Shown here piece by piece: positions 1 through 5,950 of a stretch of 9,190 nt of DNA (positions within the stretch are counted from its first letter, which is position 1; each line of letters opens with the position of its first letter). The position numbers and the translations under genes were made by a program. The notes beneath the pieces were generated by a model. The model did not search any database. It was not told the DNA's origin and saw only the letters and a program-made list of their open reading frames with translations. This DNA comes from an uncultured Candidatus Melainabacteria bacterium (GTDB lineage Bacteria > Cyanobacteriota > Vampirovibrionia > Gastranaerophilales > Gastranaerophilaceae), in the NCBI GenBank assembly GCA_934675695.1, contig CAKURN010000047.1, positions 1 to 9,190 on the forward strand, read 5' to 3'.

Positions 1-1
1 T

Positions 2-460
2 CTAGATAATATCAAATCAAACATAAAAACAATAAAAAACTTGACAAATAACGCCCCATTGTTTACTTGTGCTTGTATTAGCGATTCTACAATAGGATAT
101 GACCATATAAATTCTTGTATAGCATCAACAATAGCAGGAACATACGGTGCAAACATGTTCAATTCAATTCCATCTATCGAAAATATAGATTATGTAACTT
201 CTACCTTAGCTAGGGAAAGTGTAATTACAGCAAAAATTGCAGCACAGTGTGCTAATCTTGCAAATAAAAATTCAAAAGCTGTTAAAACAAATGAAAATTT
301 GATAAAAGCACAAATCGAAGACGACCAACAAAACATACTTTTCAATTGTATTGACAGATTGGCACTAAATCCACACTACAAAAGCAATAATACAAACTAT
401 ATCAAAAATCTTGTAAATACTTCTGTACTTGAACAATACAAAAAAGATTTGAATGAATAA
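2..460 (+). CDS. ThiC-family protein, C-terminal part (5' end outside window), apparently lacking the Fe-S cysteine motif
   Basis: The frame is open from the left edge to TAA at 458-460 (152 residues seen), so the TTG at 41 is not the true start. The translation aligns from memory with the C-terminal half of ThiC, the radical-SAM enzyme making the thiamine pyrimidine HMP-P: IKxN near residues 4-7, APLFT at 18-22 (family APFYT), GYDH at 32-35 (invariant in ThiC), VITAKIAA at 74-81 (family LITYKIAA) and LALNP at 120-124 (family LALDP). Two expected features are missing. The metal-binding His of the family 'TPKEH' segment falls on Asn61. The C-terminal CX2CX4C motif that holds the 4Fe-4S cluster is absent; the tail after LALNP has no cysteine. 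Family membership is fairly sure. Normal HMP-P synthase activity is doubtful, so this is a divergent paralog or a decaying gene. The upstream EGPGH segment lies just outside the window. Confidence 0.78.
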   Translation, partial: LDNIKSNIKTIKNLTNNAPLFTCACISDSTIGYDHINSCIASTIAGTYGANMFNSIPSIENIDYVTSTLARESVITAKIAAQCANLANKNSKAVKTNENLIKAQIEDDQQNILFNCIDRLALNPHYKSNNTNYIKNLVNTSVLEQYKKDLNE

Positions 461-467
461 TGTTAGA

Positions 468-496
468 TTGACGTAGCTGTTTTATTTGGATATAAT
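468..496 (+). promoter_or_regulatory. Sigma-70-type promoter for the orphan gene/kinase unit
   Basis: TTGACG at 468-473 and a perfect TATAAT at 491-496 are separated by exactly 17 bases, the best promoter match in the window. With normal spacing from the -10 box the transcript would begin at about 503, which is the A of the downstream ATG. It starts only 8 bases after the stop of the ThiC-like gene. Confidence 0.75.
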
Positions 497-502
497 CATA
501 AT

Positions 503-754
503 ATGCAACCATTAATTTCTGTAGAAAATGTTGAAAACACAACAAATGAAATGCTTTTAGACATTTCTCAATGGCGTAAAAGTATGATACATTACATAAA
601 AGACGAAAATCCGGAAATTAATACTGCAATTATAGAAATAGCACAAAAGACCAGCTTAGATCCGAAAGCCGTTGCAACCGGTGCATATATGGTTTATAAA
701 CTTTTAGAAAATGAAGCAAGCAATTTAACATCATCAGACGATTTAGATATATAA
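503..754 (+). CDS. Orphan 83-residue protein, probably leaderless mRNA
   Basis: I do not recognise a family. The product is 83 residues, acidic at the C-terminus (SSDDLDI), with no cysteine, signal peptide or membrane segment. Residues about 38-70 look like two or three amphipathic helices (IIEIAQKTSLDPKAV, then GAYMVYKLLENEA) and could be a small helical or helix-turn-helix-like fold, which is only a guess. No Shine-Dalgarno site precedes the ATG; instead a consensus promoter places +1 on the start codon, which suggests leaderless translation. The next in-frame ATG (551) has no ribosome binding site either. It ends 12 bases before the kinase gene and is very likely cotranscribed with it, so a partner or regulator of the kinase is possible. 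The opposite-strand frame here is a shadow. Confidence 0.7.
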   Translation: MQPLISVENVENTTNEMLLDISQWRKSMIHYIKDENPEINTAIIEIAQKTSLDPKAVATGAYMVYKLLENEASNLTSSDDLDI

Positions 755-766
755 AGCGGTAAAAAT

Positions 767-1618
767 ATGACAGAACTTAGCAATAATGACATTGAAACGG
801 CAAAAAAAATTGCCAATATGTCAAAAATATCAAAGATTTTAGAAAATATTAGAGAAGTAATTGCAAACGACAGAAAGCAAAAACAACCACTAATATTAAG
901 AATCAATGAAGCCTTTATTTTCAATATTGCAAGAAAAGCAATATTAGAGAAAAATTCGACTTTTTTGATGTCAATTGCAGGCGAAAGTGCTTCAGGAAAG
1001 ACTACTCTTGTAAAAAATACTGCAAAAGCATGCTTAAAATCAGACAACAATGATGTATACACAATTGTATGTTGTGATGACTATTACAAAGACGCTTCAA
1101 AAGAACTAAAAGCAGCGGGAAGCTACGAAAAACTATTTGAATCAGGATTTAGTTTTGATACTCCTGATGCTATTGATTTGGCGTTGATGAAAGAACATTT
1201 AACGCAACTAAAACAAGGCAAAGAAATTTATTCGCCACTATACAATTTCGTAACTTGCGAAAGCAAAAAAGATGTCGTACTTAAAAAACCTGCAAAATTA
1301 ATACTAAATGAAGGTTTATACGTATTAAACGAAAATGTTAGAGATATTACAGATGTAAAAATTTACGTATATACTCCATTTGAAATAATTAAAGACAGAT
1401 GGTTTGCAAGAGCAACAAGCAGAGGTAAAACTGGTCTTGCTGCACAAATGCAATTCCATGATGTCAATCAAACAGCTTTCCGCCACATTAGACCTTCAAT
1501 GGACATAGCTGATGTTGTAATAAACGGTATGACAACGCAAAAATACATAGAAGATTTTATAAACGAGCTAATCACAGCTATAGTCAGTGTATTAAATGAT
1601 AAACATGTTTCTTTTTAA
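767..1618 (+). CDS. Uridine kinase/phosphoribulokinase-family P-loop kinase
   Basis: This is a 283-residue soluble kinase of the PRK/uridine kinase superfamily. Visible motifs are the Walker A loop GESASGKT at 72-79, CCDDYYKD at 102-109 (acidic pair and substrate segment of uridine kinases), FDTPDAID at 130-137, the YSPLYNF segment at 155-161, the NEGLY strand at 181-185 (family 'EG') and an arginine-rich lid DRWFARATSRGKTG at 210-223. Uridine or cytidine phosphorylation with ATP or GTP is the likeliest reaction; another small-molecule substrate is possible because the order of motifs is shared across the superfamily. A roughly 65-residue N-terminal extension rich in Ile, Lys and Asn precedes the kinase core and is not usual for bacterial Udk (about 210 residues). 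The ribosome binding site is poor (AAGCGGT), so translation may depend on coupling with the orphan gene 12 bases upstream. Confidence 0.85.
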   Translation: MTELSNNDIETAKKIANMSKISKILENIREVIANDRKQKQPLILRINEAFIFNIARKAILEKNSTFLMSIAGESASGKTTLVKNTAKACLKSDNNDVYTIVCCDDYYKDASKELKAAGSYEKLFESGFSFDTPDAIDLALMKEHLTQLKQGKEIYSPLYNFVTCESKKDVVLKKPAKLILNEGLYVLNENVRDITDVKIYVYTPFEIIKDRWFARATSRGKTGLAAQMQFHDVNQTAFRHIRPSMDIADVVINGMTTQKYIEDFINELITAIVSVLNDKHVSF

Positions 1619-1625
1619 TTACTAC

Positions 1626-1653
1626 TTGACAAAATTATTTTATGTATTATGAT
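1626..1653 (+). promoter_or_regulatory. Promoter for tRNA-Gln
   Basis: A perfect TTGACA at 1626-1631 is followed by TATGAT at 1648-1653 with a 16-base spacer; GATAAT at 1651-1656 is an alternative -10 with a 19-base spacer. Either choice gives a 5' leader of only about 4-7 bases before the tRNA. Confidence 0.6.
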
Positions 1654-1666
1654 AATACTTGCCTGA

Positions 1667-1742
1667 TGGGGCGTCGCCAAGTGGTAAGGCACCTGGTTTT
1701 GGTCCAGGCATTTCGGAGGTTCGAATCCTTCCGCCCCAGCCA
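1667..1742 (+). tRNA. tRNA-Gln (anticodon TTG), CCA encoded
   Basis: The acceptor stem is TGGGGCG at 1667-1673 paired with CGCCCCA at 1732-1738. G1739 is the discriminator and CCA is encoded at 1740-1742. The D-arm carries the AGTGGTAAGGC pattern. The anticodon stem CCTGG (1692-1696) pairs with CCAGG (1704-1708) around a seven-base loop TTTTGGT, which puts the anticodon TTG at 1699-1701, decoding CAA glutamine. The T-arm contains GGTTCGAATCC. The fold is complete with no sign of degeneration, and the gene stands alone with its own promoter and terminator. Confidence 0.97.
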
Positions 1743-1762
1743 ATTTAATTAATAATAGAATT

Positions 1763-1796
1763 AGTCCTGAGAATTTAGTAGTTTCGGGACTTTTTT
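1763..1796 (+). terminator. Rho-independent terminator after tRNA-Gln
   Basis: AGTCCTGA (1763-1770) pairs with TCGGGACT (1784-1791) with one G-T wobble. The stem can be extended by two pairs into the loop. A run of six T (1791-1796) follows directly. It separates the tRNA from the next orphan gene. Confidence 0.85.
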
Positions 1797-1822
1797 ATTT
1801 CTAAACAAGACAAGGGGAATGT

Positions 1823-2380
1823 ATGAAAATTCAAAATCTCAATTTAGCAAATTCAAATGTTGCATTTCAAAAAACAAAAATTTTAACATATCAAACAAAA
1901 AACAGCTCTACAAACGAAAACACTTCTGCTACATTGTATAAATTAGACAAAAATAATTTAGACGATATAAATGAAATGGAAACAATGAACTGTCCTATTA
2001 GCGTTCAAAAAGCGTATTTTTACAACCCATTCAACACGGTTTATATGCTACAAGACGATAAAGAAGGAACTCCAATTGCTTTTGCAGAAACTACTTTGCA
2101 CAAACAAAGCCTTAAAAATGTACAAAGCGAAAAATATCTTAACTTGTCAATTCTTGCAAAAAATCTAGATTACAAAAACCCAGAAATTCCATTTTACACA
2201 CAAGCTATAAACGAAGCACAAAAAACAGGCTGCGATAGCATTCATTTAATGAAAGAAGATAAAACAAAACAAATCGTTACACAAGATACGTATGGCAATA
2301 TTTGTGTTGTTAGACAAAATAACTTTCCAAAATCACTAAATAAAATGTCAAAAGAAGGTAATATTAATTTTAGTGCATAA
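1823..2380 (+). CDS. Orphan 185-residue protein, possibly a degenerate GNAT-like fold
   Basis: I do not recognise a characterised family. The start is well supported: AAGGGGA at 1812-1818 lies 4 bases before the ATG, one of the strongest ribosome binding sites here. The product is soluble, Asn/Lys/Thr-rich, with no signal peptide or membrane segment. It begins with a low-complexity leader (MKIQNLNLANSNVAFQK). The middle (residues about 38-150) has an arrangement loosely like an N-acetyltransferase: LYKLDKNNLDDINEME near 38-53, then VYMLQDDKEGTPIAFAETT, then a helix ending in AINEAQKTGCDSIHL. The acetyl-CoA loop (R/Q-x-x-G-x-G/A) is not present, so catalysis is not supported. It lies between the tRNA terminator and corA and is probably a single-gene unit; whether it has a separate promoter is unclear. 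Confidence 0.75.
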   Translation: MKIQNLNLANSNVAFQKTKILTYQTKNSSTNENTSATLYKLDKNNLDDINEMETMNCPISVQKAYFYNPFNTVYMLQDDKEGTPIAFAETTLHKQSLKNVQSEKYLNLSILAKNLDYKNPEIPFYTQAINEAQKTGCDSIHLMKEDKTKQIVTQDTYGNICVVRQNNFPKSLNKMSKEGNINFSA

Positions 2381-2447
2381 TTAAAATCAATATTTACAGA
2401 AGCATAAAATTGTAGTTTAATTATAATATATTTTAAAAAGTGATGTT

Positions 2448-3398
2448 ATGATTGAAATATTAAAAACTACAGATGAAAAACTTGTTGAATTAAGCATAAA
2501 TGAGGCACAGAGTGGCTCTTGGTTTAATTTGATTAATCCTACTTACGATGAAATACAAAAAGTTTCAATCATACTAAATTTAGACGAGAGCTTTTTAAGA
2601 AATTCTCTAGACGTCGATGAACGTTCACGTATAGAAATAGAAGACGATAGCGTTCTTATCATCACAAATATACCCGTAATGGAAGATGAGGGAAATTATG
2701 ACACACTTCCTTTAGGTATTATTTTTACCGACAGAGGTTTTATTACTGTAACATCAAAGAAAAATAAAGTAATTTCTTCTTTCAACAAAGATACAGCAGG
2801 CTCATTTGACACAAGAAACAAAACTAAATTTTTGCTCGACATTTTGTTTCGCTCTACAAAATTTTATTTAAGATATTTGAATTATATCTACAAACAATCT
2901 GAAGACATTGAAGATGAACTCAGAAAAACAATGAAAAACAAGGCTCTATTTCAACTGTTTGAAATGCAAAAATCTCTTGTGTACTTTACAACAGCATTAA
3001 AAGACAACTACATAATGTTACAAAAAATAATGCGTCTTACAAAAAGCACAAAACAAAATCCTTTGTTGAAATTTAGCGAAGACGATATTGATTTATTAGA
3101 AGATGTAATCATCGAAAATCAACAAGCACACGAAATGGTTGAAATGCACAGAAACATTCTAGAAAATATGATGGATACTTTTGCTTCTATTATTTCTAAC
3201 AATTTGAATATAGTAATGAAATTTTTGACTTCTATTGCGATTATTTTTGCGATTCCTACAATGTTTTCGAGCTTTTGGGGAATGAATGTAGCAGTTCCAT
3301 TCGGCAACAATCCCTATGGTTTTTTTATAGTCGGGTTGATATCGCTTGCTGCCGCTATATTTGCCGCTATATTTTTTGCAAAAAAAGGTATGTTTTAG
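2448..3398 (+). CDS. corA: CorA-family magnesium/divalent cation transport protein
   Basis: This is a homopentameric inner-membrane channel for Mg2+ (Co2+ and Ni2+ in some members). The length, 316 residues, is normal. A soluble cytoplasmic domain occupies residues 1 to about 255, including the DESFLRNSLDVDERSRIE segment and the long charged helices (about 140-250) that form the CorA funnel. Two C-terminal membrane helices follow, at about 258-277 and 290-311, with the signature GMN at 278-280 opening the periplasmic loop (FWGMNVAVPFGNNPYGF). The positively charged tail AKKGMF fits a cytoplasmic C-terminus. A TATAAT box at 2422-2427 lies upstream, but I see no good -35, and the ribosome binding site is weak. 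The stop is 4 bases before rfbC, so corA appears to head a corA-rfbC-rfbD run, which is an unusual partnership. Confidence 0.93.
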   Translation: MIEILKTTDEKLVELSINEAQSGSWFNLINPTYDEIQKVSIILNLDESFLRNSLDVDERSRIEIEDDSVLIITNIPVMEDEGNYDTLPLGIIFTDRGFITVTSKKNKVISSFNKDTAGSFDTRNKTKFLLDILFRSTKFYLRYLNYIYKQSEDIEDELRKTMKNKALFQLFEMQKSLVYFTTALKDNYIMLQKIMRLTKSTKQNPLLKFSEDDIDLLEDVIIENQQAHEMVEMHRNILENMMDTFASIISNNLNIVMKFLTSIAIIFAIPTMFSSFWGMNVAVPFGNNPYGFFIVGLISLAAAIFAAIFFAKKGMF

Positions 3399-3402
3399 TT
3401 TA

Positions 3403-3945
3403 ATGAGTTTTGTTTTTGAAAAACAAGAGATAGAAGGGTTAATTTTAATAAAACCTGAATGCTACAAAGACAACAGGAGAAGGTTTGTTGAATTTTACAA
3501 GCAAACTGAATTTAGAAAAAATGGAATTGTTGAAGATTTTTTACAAGACAATTTTTCATATTCTAAAAAAAATGTTTTTAGAGGACTTCATTTTCAAAAA
3601 CCCCCATATTCTCAATCAAAATTGATAACATGCCCAATGGGAAAAATCATCGACATTGCCGTTGATTTAAGAAAAGGTTCAAAAACATACAAAAAATACT
3701 TTAAAACTATTTTATCTGATGAAAACAACCATTTTTTATACATTCCAAAAAACTTTGCCCATGGGTTTTATGCTCTAAAAGATAGTATTCTTTTATATAA
3801 AACATCAAATGAATACAATGCAAAATCACAAAGCGGAATTTTTTGGAAAGATAAAGAAATAAATATAAAACTCGATATTAACCCCATTCTTTCTTCAAAA
3901 GATGAAAATCTACCGCAACTAAGTGATATTGAGGCGATATTGTGA
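3403..3945 (+). CDS. rfbC: dTDP-4-dehydrorhamnose 3,5-epimerase
   Basis: RfbC (RmlC) epimerises C3 and C5 of dTDP-4-dehydro-6-deoxyglucose, the third step of dTDP-L-rhamnose synthesis, as a cytosolic cupin-type dimer. The 180-residue product shows the family order: QDNFSYSKKNVFRGLHFQ (residues about 48-65, with catalytic His63), SKLITCPMGKIIDIAVDLRKGS (about 72-93), IPKNFAHGFYAL (about 114-125), and LYKTSNEY with the catalytic-type tyrosine near 138. I chose the ATG at 3403. An upstream in-frame ATG at 3346 would overlap corA by 53 bases and add 19 residues (MLPLYLPLYF...) foreign to the family. The stop TGA overlaps the GTG start of rfbD (GTGA, 3942-3945), indicating translational coupling. 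Confidence 0.93.
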   Translation: MSFVFEKQEIEGLILIKPECYKDNRRRFVEFYKQTEFRKNGIVEDFLQDNFSYSKKNVFRGLHFQKPPYSQSKLITCPMGKIIDIAVDLRKGSKTYKKYFKTILSDENNHFLYIPKNFAHGFYALKDSILLYKTSNEYNAKSQSGIFWKDKEINIKLDINPILSSKDENLPQLSDIEAIL

Positions 3946-4763
3946 AAATTCTCTTAATTGGCGGCAATGGAATGCTTGGAAAAAATATTGAAAAAAATTT
4001 TAAAAAAAATCACTGTGTTTTTTCTTTCAACAAAAATGATTTAGATATAACAAATTTTGAAAAAGTAGAAAACGTTTTTTTAGATATTAAACCTGAATTA
4101 ACAATAAATTTTGCAGCTTATACAGATGTTGAAAATGCAGAAATAGAAAAGGAATTAGCTTTTTTGGTTAATTCAAAAGGAGCAAAAAATATTGCAATTA
4201 TGGCTCAAAAAACGAATTCAATTCTTATCCACTTTTCAACAGATTATGTTTTTGATGGCAAAAAAAACCACCCATATACGCCAAATGATATACCAAACCC
4301 CATTAATATATACGGACAATCAAAATTAGACGGGGAAAATGAAATCAAAAAACATTGTAAAAACTACTACATAATAAGAACAGCTTGGCTATATGGAAAT
4401 TACAAAAATTGCTTTGTAAATAAAATGATTTCTAAAATAAAAAATAATGAAGAAATTTTTGTCATAAACAATGAAACAGGTTCACCTACTTTTGTTCAAG
4501 AAATTTCAAACAATATAGAAAATATTTTAAAAAAAGATTTCGGCTTGTATCATTTAGTATGCAATAAAAGTGCTACAAGGGTAGAATTGGTTGAAGAAAT
4601 ATCAAATATTTTAAACATAAAAGCAAAAATTACAAAAATAGATGAAAAGCAACTAAATCTAAAAGCAAAAAGGCCAAAATACAGCGTTTTAAAAAGCGAT
4701 TTTGCTGTCAATGACTGGAAAAGGAGTCTTGAGGATTATATAAAAAATCAATCTTCAGGATAA
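3942..4763 (+). CDS. rfbD: dTDP-4-dehydrorhamnose reductase
   Basis: RfbD (RmlD) reduces dTDP-4-dehydro-L-rhamnose with NAD(P)H to dTDP-L-rhamnose, the donor for surface polysaccharides. The product is 273 residues, close to the usual size, a cytosolic Rossmann-fold extended SDR. It shows the nucleotide loop GGNGMLG at 7-13, NFAAYTDVENAE at 56-67, HFSTDYVFDG at 97-106, catalytic Tyr124 and Lys128 in YGQSK, RTAWLYG at 146-152, the substrate segment ETGSPTF at 178-184, and RPKYSVL at 244-250. The start is GTG at 3942, supported by GAGGCG at 3931-3936 and by the 4-base overlap with the rfbC stop. Composition is extremely A-rich, with runs of seven and eight A near 3991-4009. rfbA and rfbB are not in the window, so the first two pathway steps must be encoded elsewhere. 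Confidence 0.93.
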   Translation: MKILLIGGNGMLGKNIEKNFKKNHCVFSFNKNDLDITNFEKVENVFLDIKPELTINFAAYTDVENAEIEKELAFLVNSKGAKNIAIMAQKTNSILIHFSTDYVFDGKKNHPYTPNDIPNPINIYGQSKLDGENEIKKHCKNYYIIRTAWLYGNYKNCFVNKMISKIKNNEEIFVINNETGSPTFVQEISNNIENILKKDFGLYHLVCNKSATRVELVEEISNILNIKAKITKIDEKQLNLKAKRPKYSVLKSDFAVNDWKRSLEDYIKNQSSG

Positions 4764-4784
4764 CAAAATATGCAAAAAAATTTA

Positions 4785-4813
4785 TTGCCAACGCAAAACA
4801 AATATGTTAATAT
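4785..4813 (+). promoter_or_regulatory. Possible promoter for small orphan gene
   Basis: TTGCCA at 4785-4790 and TAATAT at 4808-4813 (4 of 6 consensus bases) have a 17-base spacer, predicting a start of transcription near 4820 and a leader of about 25 bases that would carry the GGAG ribosome binding site. In such AT-rich DNA the -10 match is weak evidence. Confidence 0.4.
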
Positions 4814-4844
4814 ATAAAGGTAAAAAGTCCGAAGTGGAGTCGAT

Positions 4845-5051
4845 ATGCGTATATTACCGCAAATGTTTAACAAAAACATGAAAATTAACAACAAAACAAA
4901 TAATACAAATACGCAACTAAAAGGTTCAAACACGATTAGTGCCACCACTCCACACAATTATACAGGAAATGCCAGTGTTGATTTAGCTTATGCAAGTATG
5001 GTTGATGAATCTATCGCTAACGATCTTAGAAAAATGGACTTAATTGGTTAG
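4845..5051 (+). CDS. Small orphan protein, 68 residues
   Basis: I do not recognise a family. The first 40 residues are low-complexity and rich in Asn, Lys and Thr, as if disordered. The last 25 (SVDLAYASMVDESIANDLRKMDLIG) look like a conserved amphipathic helical module. There is no cysteine, signal peptide or membrane segment. Support for a real gene comes from GGAG at 4836-4839, five bases before the ATG, a plausible promoter, and no competing gene on either strand. An internal Met12 (MKINNK) is a possible alternative start. It lies alone between rfbD and mtnP. The basic, disordered head and short helical tail could suit a binding or adaptor peptide, but no function can be assigned. Confidence 0.65.
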   Translation: MRILPQMFNKNMKINNKTNNTNTQLKGSNTISATTPHNYTGNASVDLAYASMVDESIANDLRKMDLIG

Positions 5052-5152
5052 AATGTAAATTTTTTTCTTATTTTTTTTAAATTTTGTGTATTTTTTTTAT
5101 TGAAAAAGTTTTTATGTTATAAAATTAATAAAGAATTAATAGAAAGAAAAAT
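5052..5152 (+). other. T-rich intergenic stretch before mtnP
   Basis: This 101-base gap holds several runs of seven to nine T (about 5059-5100) and no open frame of interest. I see no stable hairpin for a classical terminator. A TTATAAAAT segment at 5117-5125 could supply a -10 for mtnP, but no -35 with proper spacing is evident. Confidence 0.4.
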
Positions 5153-5941
5153 ATGGCAGAAAAAAATTTAGCACAAATAGGCATTTTTGGTGGTTCAGGT
5201 TTTTATAAATTTTTAGATGACATACAAGAGATTTATATTGATACACCATACGGAAAAACATCTGACGCATTAATGTTGGGTACAATAGCGGGCAAAAAAG
5301 TTGCTTTTATGCCTCGTCATGGTAGAAATCATACGATTGCTCCACATAAAGTAAACTATAGAGCAAACGTGTGGGCAATGAAAGAAATAGGCTGCAAAAG
5401 AGTAATTTCTCCATGTGCAGCAGGTTCGCTACAAAAACATGTAAAACCCGGAGATATTGTTTTTTGTGACCAATATGTCGATTGGACAAAAGGCAGATTA
5501 GATACTTATTTTGATGGAAGCGACATCAAACACGTTTCTGCGGCTGAACCATATTGCCCTCAACTTCGACAAGTTGCAATTGATTGTGCTAAAAAATTAG
5601 GATACGAATATCATTCAAAAGGTACAGTTGTCGTAATTCAAGGCCCAAGATTTAATACAAAATCAGAAAGTGCATTTTTTACGAATCAAGGTTGGGAAGT
5701 TATCAACATGACTCAATACCCAGAAGTTCACCTTGTTAAAGAATTGAATATGTGCCCACTAAATATATCATTAATCACCGATTACGACGCAGGGCTTGTA
5801 AATGATTGTGAACCTGTCAGCCACGAAGCCGTAATGAAAGTTTTTGCAGACAATATCAGCAAATTGCAGAAGTTGTTATTTTCAATTGTTGAAAATATTG
5901 ACGAAAACAAAATCTGCAACTGCGACAACAGTTCTATATAA
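5153..5941 (+). CDS. mtnP: S-methyl-5'-thioadenosine phosphorylase
   Basis: MtnP cleaves 5'-methylthioadenosine with phosphate to adenine and 5-methylthioribose-1-phosphate in the cytosol, salvaging the by-product of polyamine synthesis. The product has 262 residues, normal for the MTAP/PNP family. Visible motifs are the phosphate loop FGGSG at 12-16, MPRHGRNH at 53-60, HKVNYRANVWAMKEIG at 65-80, CAAGSL at 88-93, QGPRFNTKSE at 163-172, the family segment INMTQYPE at 184-191, and TDYD at 209-212. The aspartate-containing TDYD, rather than the Asn of guanine/hypoxanthine phosphorylases, argues for adenine-type nucleosides and so for MTAP over PNP. The ribosome binding site is a modest AGAAAG. 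The C-terminal tail ICNCDNSSI adds two cysteines of unknown meaning. yggT follows 9 bases later and is probably cotranscribed. Confidence 0.92.
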   Translation: MAEKNLAQIGIFGGSGFYKFLDDIQEIYIDTPYGKTSDALMLGTIAGKKVAFMPRHGRNHTIAPHKVNYRANVWAMKEIGCKRVISPCAAGSLQKHVKPGDIVFCDQYVDWTKGRLDTYFDGSDIKHVSAAEPYCPQLRQVAIDCAKKLGYEYHSKGTVVVIQGPRFNTKSESAFFTNQGWEVINMTQYPEVHLVKELNMCPLNISLITDYDAGLVNDCEPVSHEAVMKVFADNISKLQKLLFSIVENIDENKICNCDNSSI

Positions 5942-5950
5942 GGGGCAATT

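Noticed and set aside
41..43. TTG as the start of the first gene
   Set aside because: The frame is open to the left edge and the residues before it (LDNIKSNIK) already align with ThiC, so the gene starts outside the window.
694..1062. 122-residue minus-strand frame over the orphan gene/kinase junction
   Set aside because: It is antisense to a clear P-loop kinase, has no supporting ribosome binding site or family, and its hydrophobic look comes from reading AT-rich coding DNA backwards.
1667..1742. tRNA-Gln as an attachment site for an integrated element
   Set aside because: I see no second copy of the tRNA 3' end, no integrase and no phage-like gene in the window; flanking genes read as ordinary chromosome.
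3346..3402. Upstream ATG start for rfbC
   Set aside because: It would overlap corA by 53 bases and add a hydrophobic 19-residue head that the epimerase family lacks. The ATG at 3403 gives the expected N-terminus.
4748..4957. 69-residue hydrophobic minus-strand frame near the small orphan gene
   Set aside because: It overlaps the end of rfbD and the orphan gene in antisense; its Phe/Leu richness is the reverse reading of A-rich sequence.
5052..5152. T-rich gap as a terminator or non-coding RNA
   Set aside because: Long T runs are present but no stable stem precedes them, and no structured RNA motif is recognisable.
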